DNA from: Rivularia sp. PCC 7116 | GTDB taxonomy: Bacteria > Cyanobacteriota > Cyanobacteriia > Cyanobacteriales > Nostocaceae | Direction: 5' to 3' | Length of the DNA stretch: 64,000 bases | Assembly: GCF_000316665.1 (NCBI RefSeq) | Contig: NC_019678.1 | Location: 7,597,001-7,661,000 of the forward strand | In this document: one piece after another, positions 8,956 through 17,491 of the stretch | Numbering within the stretch: position 1 is the stretch's first letter | Layout: each line of letters begins with the position of its first letter | Notes under the pieces: model-generated | Seen by the model: the letters and a program-made list of their open reading frames with translations, nothing else | Database searches by the model: none | Told to the model about the DNA's origin: nothing | Made by a program: the position numbers and the translations under genes

Positions 8956-10689
8956 CTAATAATGATTGCCTATTTTCCGATGGTGGACTGCGGTTAATGC
9001 ATTTACCTGGGCAACTCGTCCGGTGTGGATGGTACTATAAATCACCCAATGGTCTCCACAATCCATGCGACTGGTGATTTCACATTCCATATAAGCCAGA
9101 GCTTCAGCTAAAATTGGAGATTCATTGGTTTGAGCGGGATATGTTTTTACTCCAGCAAATCTGTCTGCACCAGGAGGAAAGCGCTTGAGGAAATGTCTCA
9201 TTAATCCTTGATATTTCCCTTCTTCCAAGACGTTTAAAACAAAGCTGTCTCCAACATGCAGCAAGGATTCAATTGCCCTGTCTTTGGCTACTGCAATTGC
9301 AACTCCCAATGGATTGACGCTCGCTTGTGTCACCCAAGAAGCCAGCATTGCACTTTGAACTTCTCCTTTTTTGGCAGTAATAATATAAAGTCCGGTGCTA
9401 ATCCGTCCTAATGATTTTTCTAGCTCGTTATCGATAGATTTGATTTGTTTAATTGTCTTGTCGCGGTTCAACCATTGTCCTAAATCGGTTCCCGCTTCAT
9501 CACAAAGTTGTTCTGTGGCTTTAGTGGGAGTTTCCTTAACTAATATCGGAGGAAAGATTTCGGTTAATCCCAATTCTTGAAACTTATTTCGTAAGGGATA
9601 AATGGGTTCATCTTCTCCTCCTCCCGATTCTAATAAACCAATTGCTTGCTTATTATGAGCAGTAGCTAAGATGGTGTTTAAAGCGACTTGAGCTACATCG
9701 GAAGATTGGGGAGGCATTCCAATAACTAAACCGTGAGCTTGTGTAACTATTTCTCGGACTTCTTGAAGCTCGGTATTATTGATATCTACTAATTCTACAA
9801 TTACATCTGTTTTGTCACTGCCATGTGCAACCGCTCTTACTAATTCTTCGCTATAACCGTAATCTTCTACGTAAAATAAAGCTACTAATGTTTCTTTTTT
9901 AGTTTTCTCCGAACTCCAATCTTGATAGCGTCCAATCCATTCTGGAATATGGTGTTTTAATAAAGGTCCGTGTCCTGTTGCAACCGTGCCTATTTCTAAT
10001 TTTTGAATCCGCTTTAAAGCCGACAACACCGAACGTGCATTCGGACCCATCAAACAGTCGTAATAATATTTGTAATCTTCCTCTATTATGCTGAAATTCT
10101 CATCATAAGTGCGGTCATCACAGTAATGCATTCCAAATACATCACAAGTATAGAGAATGTTGCTTTTATGGTCGTAAGTAAAGATTGTATCGGGCCAATG
10201 TAAATTAGGTGCGGAAACAAATTCTAATTCATGTCCGTTGCCTAAATCTAACTTTTGTCCGCTTTTCACCACCATTGATTCAAAAGGCTGGTGAACCATG
10301 TTTTCTAAAAATTGAATCGCTACCTTAGCGCCAACAACAGTAATAGAAGGAGCTAGTTTTAAAATATTTTTAACCAAGCCACTATGGTCTGGTTCGGTGT
10401 GACTAATAATTAAGTAATCTATTCTATTTACATCAATCAATCCCGCAAGTATCGATAGATATAAATCCTCAAATTTGCGGTGAGAAGTATCAACCAAAGC
10501 AACTTTTTCACCCTCTATTAAGAAAGAATTATAAGTTGTTCCATTCCGCAAACCAAACTCAACATCAAAACGCTCTCTATCCCAATCAAGACAGCGAATC
10601 GCGGTAGTTTGAGGAGCTATTTCAACAGTTTCAACTGTTAAACGTCCTGGATTTGTTTCAGCTTGAATTAACTGTGTGAGTTGAACCAT
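8956..10689 (-). CDS. flv3: Flavodiiron protein Flv3-type (diflavin flavoprotein, canonical diiron site)
   Basis: 577 residues with the cyanobacterial three-domain layout: beta-lactamase-like (about 30-270), flavodoxin (about 275-425) and flavin reductase (about 440-575). The canonical diiron ligands are present: His97, Glu99, Asp101 and His102 in SHTEPDHSG, with further ligands in NLHWPD, CDVFGMHYCDD and TGHGPLL. It closely resembles Synechocystis Flv3, for example in the run YYYDCLMGPNARSVLSALKRI-like around residues 210-230. It reduces oxygen to water at the acceptor side of photosystem I, normally with Flv1. First gene of the locus; the next minus-strand gene starts about 250 bp downstream of its stop. 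The divergent spacer 10690-10930 probably carries the promoter. Confidence 0.93.
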   Translation of the reverse strand: MVQLTQLIQAETNPGRLTVETVEIAPQTTAIRCLDWDRERFDVEFGLRNGTTYNSFLIEGEKVALVDTSHRKFEDLYLSILAGLIDVNRIDYLIISHTEPDHSGLVKNILKLAPSITVVGAKVAIQFLENMVHQPFESMVVKSGQKLDLGNGHELEFVSAPNLHWPDTIFTYDHKSNILYTCDVFGMHYCDDRTYDENFSIIEEDYKYYYDCLMGPNARSVLSALKRIQKLEIGTVATGHGPLLKHHIPEWIGRYQDWSSEKTKKETLVALFYVEDYGYSEELVRAVAHGSDKTDVIVELVDINNTELQEVREIVTQAHGLVIGMPPQSSDVAQVALNTILATAHNKQAIGLLESGGGEDEPIYPLRNKFQELGLTEIFPPILVKETPTKATEQLCDEAGTDLGQWLNRDKTIKQIKSIDNELEKSLGRISTGLYIITAKKGEVQSAMLASWVTQASVNPLGVAIAVAKDRAIESLLHVGDSFVLNVLEEGKYQGLMRHFLKRFPPGADRFAGVKTYPAQTNESPILAEALAYMECEITSRMDCGDHWVIYSTIHTGRVAQVNALTAVHHRKIGNHY

Positions 10690-10984
10690 TAGTTTTATCC
10701 AAAAATGTATTATGTGCAGTGGTGTTATTACTTATTATCTTGACGTGAAATATTCAATTCGTAAAATGCCAATTTGTAAAGCTATGCATTAGTAAAACTT
10801 ATTATTCGCAGCTTGAGGAATAAGCTTGAGTTAACAAAACGACCGATTCCTTAATTTCTGGTGACCATCGATCCAAAATTCAATATCTCTGCTGAAATTA
10901 AACCAGGAGATATATAAACATAAAACTATGGTAGTAAGTGTATCTTCTCCATCTATGGTAATCATAATAAATTGTTTAGAGCAT

Positions 10985-11527
10985 ATGGAAAAAGATTCAT
11001 CCGCAGAACAAATTACTCTCAGCACCAAAATAGCTCATAGCGCAATCAAACAATATAATTTTAAATCCTCCAAACTAAAATTCATCAAACATTTAGAAAA
11101 TACAACTTTTGGATTATCTACCGAAAGAGGTAATTTCTTACTTCGGGTATATTGCGGATTGCAGAATACTGTTAAAGAGATAGAATCTGAAGCAAAAATC
11201 ATCGAGTATTTAGCCAGTTGCAATCATTACAAATATCAAAAGCCCATTTACAACAATTCAAATAGCTTTGTTTCTATTGCTGAAGCTGACGAAATATCTA
11301 AGCCTGTTTCGATACTTTCATGGATTGACTCGCCGATTATTGGACATCAAGTCAACGATATAAGCTTGTTTAATAGACTTGGTAAATTAACCGCTCAAAT
11401 TCACAATAAATTAGCAGAATGGCAAAAGTCTGTTGATTTTCAGCGTCCAATATTCGATGCCGATAATTTAGTTGGAAAAAATGGGGCTTTCGGATATGCG
11501 AATTATACTTACCCATTTATTTTGTAA
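10985..11527 (+). pseudogene. Truncated APH/choline kinase-like phosphotransferase
   Basis: The frame encodes the N-lobe of a phosphotransferase of the APH superfamily: an STERGNFLLRVY strand with the putative nucleotide-binding Arg/Lys region, ESEAKIIEYL as the alpha-C-like helix with its Glu, and a hinge-like PVSILSWIDSPIIGHQV followed by LGKLTAQIHN. It stops after about 180 residues at YANYTYPFIL, before the catalytic HGD-x4-N and DxD motifs expected in proteins of about 330 residues. An upstream in-frame ATG at 10928 exists, but its added residues are unconvincing. Just past the stop, TACCTGATTTTCTCCTAT occurs twice (11531-11548 and 11562-11579), which may mark the deletion junction. Likely inactive. 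Confidence 0.6.
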
Positions 11528-11530
11528 GTA

Positions 11531-11579
11531 CCTGATTTTCTCCTATAAATATTATTTTTGATACCTGATTTTCTCCTAT
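11531..11579. repeat. 18-bp direct repeat at gene break
   Basis: TACCTGATTTTCTCCTAT appears at about 11531-11548 and again at about 11562-11579, separated by 13 bases. It lies immediately after the truncated phosphotransferase frame and before the promoter region of the repeat protein. Confidence 0.75.
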
Positions 11580-11679
11580 GGCTACTTTATTTAATCTACA
11601 ACAAAATAACTAATATAAAGCTGTTGAATCAATTTTGATTTGCATACAGCTTTATATAAAAAATAGATGCTTAATTATC

Positions 11680-12348
11680 ATGAAACGACTTCTAATTTCA
11701 ACACTTTTGGCGACAGTTTTGGGTTCTACCGCTGGTATGGCTGCAGTCCAAGCTAATTCTGTTAGTTCAGGACGTAGCAATGACTTAGATAAATACAGAG
11801 CGCTGTATAACTATACTATTACTGCGGGAAAAACAGCCTCGGACATTGTGGGTATGGGTATTGCAGGCTCTAACGACCATGTTTATGTATGGTACAAAGA
11901 CGGAACGGTAAGTTCAGGACGTAGCAATGACTTAGACAAGTATAGACAGCGTTATCGCTATAGTTTACCTACAGGAAAGACTCCTTCGGACATTGTAGGT
12001 ATTGGTATTGCAGGCTCTAACGACCATGTTTATGTATGGTACAAAGACGGAACAGTTTCTTCAGGAACTAGCAGAGACTTGGACAAGTATAGAACCCCTT
12101 ATAACTACACTTTACCGCCTGGAAAATCATTCTCTGATATTGTAGCTATGGGTATTGCAGGTTCCAACGACCATGTTTATGCTTGGTACAGAGACGGAAA
12201 GGTTTCTTCGGGTACTAGCAACAATCTGGATAAGTATAGAGCGCCCTATAGCTATACTTTGCCTATTGGAACCCAAATAAATGACATTGTAGGTATGGGT
12301 ATTGCAGGTTCCAACGACCACGTTTATACCTGGTTTAAAAATCCGTAA
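11680..12348 (+). CDS. Secreted protein made of four 49-residue repeats
   Basis: 222 residues. A signal peptide (MKRLLISTLLATVLGSTAGMAAVQA) is followed by four tandem units of 49, 49, 49 and 48 residues. Each has the pattern VSSG(R/T)S-x-(D/N)LDKYR, then Y-x-YT(L/I)PxGK, then DIV(G/A)MGIAGSNDHVY-x-WY(K/R)DG. The constant AGSNDHVYxWY core followed by a DGxVSSG turn looks like a propeller blade or lectin-type strand repeat, but four blades would be unusually few. Probably periplasmic or secreted; function unknown. The ATG at 11680 is chosen because it begins the signal peptide. The frame also opens at 11635, but those codons lack one. A hairpin terminator follows at 12384-12424. Confidence 0.85.
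   Translation: MKRLLISTLLATVLGSTAGMAAVQANSVSSGRSNDLDKYRALYNYTITAGKTASDIVGMGIAGSNDHVYVWYKDGTVSSGRSNDLDKYRQRYRYSLPTGKTPSDIVGIGIAGSNDHVYVWYKDGTVSSGTSRDLDKYRTPYNYTLPPGKSFSDIVAMGIAGSNDHVYAWYRDGKVSSGTSNNLDKYRAPYSYTLPIGTQINDIVGMGIAGSNDHVYTWFKNP
11755..12345 (+). repeat. Tandem 147-bp coding repeat, four copies
   Basis: Each 49-residue unit is encoded by 147 bp. Copies begin near 11761, 11908, 12055 and 12202 with GTTAGTTCAGGACGTAGC-like sequence. The blocks GGCTCTAACGACCATGTTTA (copies 1 and 2) and GGTTCCAACGACCA (copies 3 and 4) show pairwise similarity, as expected from two rounds of duplication. Confidence 0.8.
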
Positions 12349-12383
12349 TCGTAACACCATAAACTGCTTCGATAATTAACAAC

Positions 12384-12435
12384 AGGACACTTGCTACAAC
12401 TCCCGAAGAGCAATGCAGTGTCCTTACTTTTTGTC
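12384..12435 (+). terminator. Rho-independent terminator after the repeat protein gene
   Basis: AGGACACT (12384-12391) pairs with AGTGTCCT (12417-12424). An inner TTGCT/AGCAA pairing extends the stem, and TACTTTTTGTC follows. It lies 36 bases past the stop. Confidence 0.65.
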
Positions 12436-12485
12436 TTCTTGATTCTAAAGTTTGATATAAACCCTTAAAATTAAAACTATAAGTA

Positions 12486-12580
12486 TTTAGGCAAAATTAA
12501 TTGTGTATAGTCCGAAGCCAGGAACGAAGCAATCCCAAGAACTTCAAGTTTTAAAAATGTAAAATTAATTTTGCACGACT
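12486..12580. mobile_element. Small inverted-repeat element (family D copy 1), about 90 bp
   Basis: Perfect 12-bp inverted repeat GCAAAATTAATT (12491-12502) and AATTAATTTTGC (12563-12574), with no ORF. The arms resemble those of the element at 47301-47433 (ATTAATTTTGCC), so this is taken as a second dispersed family. It abuts the methyltransferase-like relic. Confidence 0.5.
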
Positions 12581-12582
12581 AA

Positions 12583-12684
12583 TTACTCGAGCAAATTGGT
12601 TTTCAAGTTGAAATTGTCAACGGTTATGGTGAGTTTAATCTTCCGCCAAACCATGCAGCATTGATTGCAATTAAATCAATATAA
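12583..12684 (+). pseudogene. C-terminal relic of a methyltransferase-like gene
   Basis: 33 open codons end in TAA: LLEQIGFQVEIVNGYGEFNLP followed by PNHAALIAIK. This is reminiscent of the last strands of class I SAM-dependent methyltransferases. No start or upstream homologous sequence is present; the reading begins at the edge of the inverted-repeat element. Family assignment is tentative. Confidence 0.35.
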
Positions 12685-12804
12685 TATGTCTATTGGTACT
12701 TGCATAATTATGGAAAATCATGGATATTCTGTTAAGAATTATCAACTAGCCATTATTTGTAATTGCGTTTATCTTTAAAACTGGCTGTTTTTTTTTACTC
12801 CTAC

Positions 12805-13464
12805 ATGAACGCAACAACATTTGCACCCCAAGAAGTTCTCAAGCAACTAGAATGGCGTTACGCTACCAAAGAATTTGACTCCAGCAAAAAGATACCAGAA
12901 GATGTTTGGAAAGTATTGGAACAAAGCCTGGTACTTTCACCCTCATCCTTCGGATTGCAACCTTGGAAATTCTTCGTGGTTGGCAATCCCGAAATTCGTC
13001 AGCAATTAGTAGAACATTCCTGGGGACAGAAACAGGTTGTGGATGCTTCTCATTTAATAGTTTTAGCTATTAAAGAAGGTGTAAACGAGAAAGATGTTGA
13101 TACTTATCTATCAAGGATGTCAGAAGTCCGAAATATTCCGGTAGATAAGCTTGAAGGTCTTGCTAATATGGTTAAAGGTTTTCTCGATCAACCTTCTGAC
13201 GTTTTTGATAAAGATGCATGGTCAGCTAAACAAGTTTACATTGCTTTAGGGTTTTTTATGTTTACTGCGGCAATGTTAGAAGTTGATACCTGTGCAATGG
13301 AAGGTATCGATCCAACTAAGTACGATGAAGTTTTGGGATTAAAAGACAAAGGATATCGTACAGCAGTTGTTTGTACTGCTGGATATCGTCTTCCTAGTGA
13401 CAAGTATGCAAATATGGCGAAAGTTCGCTTCAAAACGGAAGAAGTTGTGGAATATATAGATTAA
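12805..13464 (+). CDS. NAD(P)H-dependent nitroreductase-family oxidoreductase
   Basis: 219 residues from ATG 12805. FMN-dependent nitroreductase fold of the NfsB group: an N-terminal WRYATKEFD flavin-phosphate-binding segment, SPSSFGLQPWKFFVV near residue 50, and the C-terminal LGLKDKGYRTAVVCTAGYR with KYANMAKVRF. The enzyme probably reduces quinones or nitroaromatics using NAD(P)H; the physiological substrate is unknown. The upstream in-frame ATG at 12763 adds 14 poorly conserved residues and was rejected. First of several same-strand genes (regulator, SnoaL-like, Rieske), although spacing of about 80-120 bp leaves a common transcript unproven. Confidence 0.85.
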   Translation: MNATTFAPQEVLKQLEWRYATKEFDSSKKIPEDVWKVLEQSLVLSPSSFGLQPWKFFVVGNPEIRQQLVEHSWGQKQVVDASHLIVLAIKEGVNEKDVDTYLSRMSEVRNIPVDKLEGLANMVKGFLDQPSDVFDKDAWSAKQVYIALGFFMFTAAMLEVDTCAMEGIDPTKYDEVLGLKDKGYRTAVVCTAGYRLPSDKYANMAKVRFKTEEVVEYID

Positions 13465-13585
13465 GTTTTTGTGTAAATAAAAGTAATATTCTTGTAAGGT
13501 GGGCATCTTTGCTCGCCTATTTTTATGATTATGATTTACCTTTTCCCAAAATAATTGTAAGTGAAAGTAATATCAAAATTTTCTC

Positions 13586-14167
13586 ATGCATCAATCATTT
13601 TATACGTTTATTCAGCAGCTTTCACCTGAATTCAAAATTGATATAAATCTTCTCGAAGAGAGCTTAAAATCTAGAAAAGTAAGTAAGGGAAAATTATTGT
13701 TTCATAAAGGTGATGTTTGTGATTTTGTCGCTTTTACTTACAAAGGTTGTTTGAGAAGTTTTGTATTGAAAGACGGTAAAGAATATACTCTATTTTTTCA
13801 TACCGAAAATCAAACTTTTGGAGATTATGAAAGTTTTCAAAAACGGAAACCTGCTTGCTTTTCTTGTCAAGCCATTGAAGATTCAGAAATTATGATTTTG
13901 AATCATCAAACAATGCTCTTGTTTGAAAATGCGCCGGGAGGACAAAAATTACTGAGACTTGTTGCTGAAGATTTAGCATTTCTATTGAGAGACAAATTAC
14001 TTTCTCTTTTAATTGATACTCCGCAAGAACGCTATCTCAAGTTGATAGAAACTGAACCCCAACTTTTGCAAAGGATTCCTCAATATTATCTCGCTTCATA
14101 TCTTGGTATTGAACCGGAATCTCTAAGTAGATTAAAGCGGAGAGTGAATAAACACAGAGAATCTTAA
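13586..14167 (+). CDS. Crp/Fnr-superfamily transcriptional regulator
   Basis: 193 residues. A cyclic-nucleotide-binding-type beta barrel (VSKGKLLFHKGDVCDFVAFTYKGCLRSFVL, FGDYESFQKRKPA) is followed by a dimerisation helix and a short C-terminal helix-turn-helix (RIPQYYLASYLGIEPESLSRLKRRV), the usual length for small Crp-like regulators. The effector is unknown; canonical cAMP-binding Arg/Ser residues are not clearly present. It is placed between the nitroreductase and the Rieske oxygenase genes, which are the natural candidates for regulation. Confidence 0.85.
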   Translation: MHQSFYTFIQQLSPEFKIDINLLEESLKSRKVSKGKLLFHKGDVCDFVAFTYKGCLRSFVLKDGKEYTLFFHTENQTFGDYESFQKRKPACFSCQAIEDSEIMILNHQTMLLFENAPGGQKLLRLVAEDLAFLLRDKLLSLLIDTPQERYLKLIETEPQLLQRIPQYYLASYLGIEPESLSRLKRRVNKHRES

Positions 14168-14244
14168 CCAAAGTCAATGAAAGTCGAAAATCTGCAAATT
14201 ATAGTGATTAAAAATAGACTTTTGCAGAAATCGTTGTAGAAAAT

Positions 14245-14661
14245 ATGTTACTAGAACAGAACAAAGCAATCGTGCTGAAAATGTATGCAGCCTTTGATAA
14301 ACAAGATGTTGAGCAAGGTATAAAATTTATGTCTGCTGATATAGTCGGACATGGATTGGATACAATTCCTTGTAAAGGAATTGATGATTTCATGCAGTAT
14401 GCAATGTCATTATTTACTGCATTTCCAGATGGTTATCACCTGTTTGAAGATGTTATTGCTGAAGGTAATAAAGTTCTCACTCGCGGAACTTTCAGTGGTA
14501 CTCATCAAGGGGAATTGATGGGAATCTCCCCGACGGGAAAACAAGTCAAATTTTCAGTTATACATATTGATACTATTGTAGATAATAGAGTTATAGAACA
14601 TTGGGGTCAAGCTGATGTTTTTGGAATGATACAGCAGTTGGGTTTTGCTAAAAGTCTTTAA
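14245..14661 (+). CDS. SnoaL-like/ester cyclase-type protein (NTF2 fold)
   Basis: 138 residues with the SnoaL-like pattern: an N-terminal helix (NKAIVLKMYAAFDKQDVEQG), DIVGHGLDTIPCKGIDDFMQY, ALFTAFPDGYHLFEDVIAEGNKVLTRGTFSGTHQGELMGI, and HIDTIVDNRVIEHWGQADVFGMIQQLG. Members are small polyketide or ester cyclases or uncharacterised ligand-binding proteins, and the reaction here is unknown. It lies 78 bp after the Crp-like gene and about 77 bp before the Rieske gene, on the same strand. Confidence 0.8.
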   Translation: MLLEQNKAIVLKMYAAFDKQDVEQGIKFMSADIVGHGLDTIPCKGIDDFMQYAMSLFTAFPDGYHLFEDVIAEGNKVLTRGTFSGTHQGELMGISPTGKQVKFSVIHIDTIVDNRVIEHWGQADVFGMIQQLGFAKSL

Positions 14662-14738
14662 TAAGTATTGAATAATTAGGGAGCAGGATGCTCCGACTAC
14701 AGAACGAGTTAATAATTAAATATTAGGAGAATAATTTC

Positions 14739-15707
14739 ATGAATTATATTCTTCCCGGTGCCCCTTGGTTAGTTGCTCACCGTTCGATGTTATGTATCGA
14801 TAAGCCTTATAAAATTACGCTCAATAACTGCGATTATGTCATTTGGCAAAATGCAAAAGGTGAAATTTATGCTTTAGAAAATGTATGTCCGCATATGCAA
14901 GCTCCTCTATCTAATGGTTGGATTTGCAAGGAACATAACTCGATTACTTGTCCGTTTCACGCGCTGGAATTTGATGGTAAAGGTAGACTTATTAAGGATG
15001 GAGAGGTAAAAGGAGAACCGATTGCAAAAAGCTTGAATTTAATTATTCAAGATGACTTAATTTGGACTTATGGTAATTTTGAGCCTCGTTTACCTATTCC
15101 TAGTTTGATTTCTGAGAAAACCAAGGGATTAAGTTTTTTAGGCATTGCAGGTGATACGACTATTCAAGCTGAATTTTTGCAGTGCATTAAGGTTAACTAT
15201 GATTTTAACCACCAGAATGGAGTTCATCACGATACTTTTAGAATTAAAGATAATCCAGTAGAAAGTTTTGAAAAGGATGGTTATTACGCTAAAGTTGTGC
15301 AAACCTTTCTCCGGGAAGACAATACAATGCAGGAACTCTTCCAGAATCCATCATTAATGACTTTTCCGAAAAAGATTAAAAATCAGTTAGTTTATAATTT
15401 CCCATCAACTACTTTATTTAAAGCTGAAGTTCCCCTCGGAGAAATTCTACAATTCTTTATTCTTTACCCAGAAACAGAAAATCAAACCCGGACATTTGTA
15501 CTTTTATATGCGAATTGGCGGAATCCTATAATTAATGTACCCGGATTCGGAGATTTAATTAAACGTTCGCTCTTACAGTCAACGGCTAAAATTGTTGAAC
15601 AAGATAGCAAAGCTGTTGAAAGTTTATATCCGCAGCAAAAGCCGAAAATTCGATTACCAAAAGAAGAAATTATGTCTTATGTTGAGGGGCTTTATCATGA
15701 GTGGTGA
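14739..15707 (+). CDS. Rieske non-heme iron oxygenase-type protein
   Basis: 322 residues. The N-terminal Rieske [2Fe-2S] domain shows CPHMQAPLSNGW and CPFHALEFDG (C-x-H and C-x2-H ligands, about residues 50-80). The C-terminal catalytic part has NYDFNHQNGVHHDTF near residue 150, supplying the two His of a mononuclear iron site. This is the alpha-subunit layout of ring-hydroxylating oxygenases and relatives of pheophorbide oxygenase. The substrate is unknown. Well-placed ribosome site AGGAGA ten bases before the ATG. Last of the redox-type group starting with the nitroreductase. Confidence 0.85.
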   Translation: MNYILPGAPWLVAHRSMLCIDKPYKITLNNCDYVIWQNAKGEIYALENVCPHMQAPLSNGWICKEHNSITCPFHALEFDGKGRLIKDGEVKGEPIAKSLNLIIQDDLIWTYGNFEPRLPIPSLISEKTKGLSFLGIAGDTTIQAEFLQCIKVNYDFNHQNGVHHDTFRIKDNPVESFEKDGYYAKVVQTFLREDNTMQELFQNPSLMTFPKKIKNQLVYNFPSTTLFKAEVPLGEILQFFILYPETENQTRTFVLLYANWRNPIINVPGFGDLIKRSLLQSTAKIVEQDSKAVESLYPQQKPKIRLPKEEIMSYVEGLYHEW

Positions 15708-15789
15708 TTAAGTAAAGTTTAAAAGTTTAATTAGGAAACCCGATTTTTTAAATAACTGGGTTTTTCGTATAAAATCGATAACTAATAAG

Positions 15790-16806
15790 ATGGAAATAAA
15801 TCAAACCACTGCATCAAAATTAGTAGAATTAGTTTTAAACTGCGTCGATTGCGAATATCCTCACAGTAATATCTATTGGCTGAATAGCGATGAAGACGTA
15901 AAACCACCCCGAGAATTGACTCCTGCTTTTTACGGTTGTTTAGATTGGCATTCTTCGGTACATGGGCACTGGTTACTTGCGCGTTTAGCTCGCGGTTTTC
16001 CAGAAGCAGCTTTTAGTTTGTCAGCAAAGCAAGCTTTAGAAAAAAGTTTAACTTCCGAAAATATTGAGGGAGAGGTGTCATATTTGAAGCATCACCCTCG
16101 TTTTGAAATTCCTTATGGTGTCGCTTGGTTATTGCAGCTTGTCGCCGAGCTTCGTGAATGGGATGATGTTTGTGCGAAGCAATGTTTGATGGCGTTGCAA
16201 CCATTAGAAATACAGATTGCCGAAAACTTATACCATTGGCTGAAAAAGTTGATCGTTCCCAATCGCACTGGGATGCATAAGCAAACGGCTTTTGGATTGG
16301 GTTTGATTTTCGACTGGGCGCAAACCACAAAAAATACTGACTTTATTCATTTAATTGAGGATAAAGTAAAACAGTTTTATTTCCAGGATAGAAATCATTC
16401 TTTAAGATTTGAACCCTTGGGACACGATTTTCTTTCACCCTGTCTTGCTGAAGCTGATTTGATACGAAGAACACTTACAAAAAATGCTTTTGCTGACTGG
16501 TTAACTAATTTTCTTCCAGATATACCAATTGATAATACAAGTTGGTTAAACCCCGTTGAGGTTAATGATGCTGAAGATTATATGCAAGCTCACTTCTACG
16601 GACTAAATTTGAGTCGAGCTTGGATGATAGAAGGAATAATTTCTGGATTACCTAATGGCGATCGCCGCATTAAAACACTTATAAATACTGCTGCTGTTCA
16701 TCGTCAACTTGGATTAGCAAATGCCGTCAGCGAACATTATGCTGGTAGCCATTGGCTAGGAACTTTTGCTGTTTATCTAGCAACTTCTCGTGGTTTGGTT
16801 TCTTGA
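15790..16806 (+). CDS. DUF2891 family protein
   Basis: 338 residues, soluble and alpha-helical. It matches DUF2891 by AFYGCLDWHSSVHGHWLLARL near the N-terminus, HPRFEIPYGVAWLLQL, and SEHYAGSHWLGTFAVYL at the C-terminus. The repeated His/Trp pattern suggests an (alpha/alpha)-barrel hydrolase-like fold, but no activity is known. It follows the Rieske gene by 82 bp, with a small AAACCC/GGGTTT hairpin between. An HIP1 site lies at about 16660. Confidence 0.8.
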   Translation: MEINQTTASKLVELVLNCVDCEYPHSNIYWLNSDEDVKPPRELTPAFYGCLDWHSSVHGHWLLARLARGFPEAAFSLSAKQALEKSLTSENIEGEVSYLKHHPRFEIPYGVAWLLQLVAELREWDDVCAKQCLMALQPLEIQIAENLYHWLKKLIVPNRTGMHKQTAFGLGLIFDWAQTTKNTDFIHLIEDKVKQFYFQDRNHSLRFEPLGHDFLSPCLAEADLIRRTLTKNAFADWLTNFLPDIPIDNTSWLNPVEVNDAEDYMQAHFYGLNLSRAWMIEGIISGLPNGDRRIKTLINTAAVHRQLGLANAVSEHYAGSHWLGTFAVYLATSRGLVS

Positions 16807-16844
16807 TTGAGAGTTTACGCAGGTAAAGTACTAAGGATTTGATA

Positions 16845-16880
16845 ATTTTTGATTACCAATTACCAATTACCAATTTTGAG
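16845..16880. repeat. TTACCAA heptamer repeats
   Basis: About three copies of (TTACCAA) lie at 16853-16875, the reverse-complement form of the GGTAATT heptamer found at 8.1, 23.1, 25.2, 53.2 and 61.0 kb. Confidence 0.75.
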
Positions 16881-16895
16881 TAATAAAACATAAAA

Positions 16896-16927
16896 AAACA
16901 GGACTTAACTAACCTTAAGTCCTGTTT
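16896..16927 (-). terminator. Rho-independent terminator of the BON lipoprotein gene
   Basis: Perfect 13-bp inverted repeat AAACAGGACTTAA (16896-16908) and TTAAGTCCTGTTT (16915-16927) with a 6-base loop. On the minus strand the stem is followed by a T-run (complement of 16891-16898), 46 bases past the stop codon at 16973. Confidence 0.8.
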
Positions 16928-16972
16928 CGGGTAATAATTCGACTCAACACACTTGAGCGAAATTTGAATTTT

Positions 16973-17491
16973 CTACTGAGGATTAGTACCTTCAGGAGCA
17001 GCACCTTCGGGAGCAACAGGAATAGCACCTTCAGCACCAGGAACAGCACCTTCAACATTTGCTTCTACGTTTACCCCTTTCACGCCTTTAACTCCTTTAG
17101 TTAAAGGTTCAACTTGTTGAAGTTCTTCTTGAGAAGAAACTGTACCGCCAACGGTAACAACTCCTTCTTGCTCTTTAACTTCTAAGTTGCTAGCTGGTAA
17201 ATTTTCTTTTAGCTTTTTACTAACTTCTTTTGATAAATCGCTTGTTAACGCATCTGCTCCTTCACTTACAGCAGCTGGATCTTTAGGTGCGGTTTCCGCT
17301 CCGGGAACAGATCCAGATTGACCTAAAGGTTGATTTAAACCTTCTGTTTCACTAGCTTCTCTTGCTGAAGGTTGTAAAGCCTCATTAGTAGCACTGGGAT
17401 TTTCTGAACCAGTGTTAGCGGCTTCTTCACCACAACCAACTGCACCTGTAACCAAAATACCGCTAATGAGAAGAGGAATAAAATTTTTCAT
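16973..17491 (-). CDS. BON-domain lipoprotein
   Basis: 172 residues. Lipoprotein-type signal MKNFIPLLISGILVTGAVGCG, with Cys20 as probable lipidation site although the -3 position is Ala. A low-complexity Ala/Ser/Glu-rich linker (about 25-80) is followed by a BON domain (about 85-150; LEVKEQEGVVTVGGTVSSQEELQQVEPLTKGVKGV). A Pro/Ala/Gly/Glu tail ends the protein. BON domains bind membranes or phospholipids and occur in osmotic-stress proteins of the OsmY type. Single gene with its own terminator. Confidence 0.85.
   Translation of the reverse strand: MKNFIPLLISGILVTGAVGCGEEAANTGSENPSATNEALQPSAREASETEGLNQPLGQSGSVPGAETAPKDPAAVSEGADALTSDLSKEVSKKLKENLPASNLEVKEQEGVVTVGGTVSSQEELQQVEPLTKGVKGVKGVNVEANVEGAVPGAEGAIPVAPEGAAPEGTNPQ

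Noticed and set aside
12127-12360. 77-residue minus-strand frame
   Set aside because: Antisense of the 49-residue repeats; its own internal repetition simply mirrors them.
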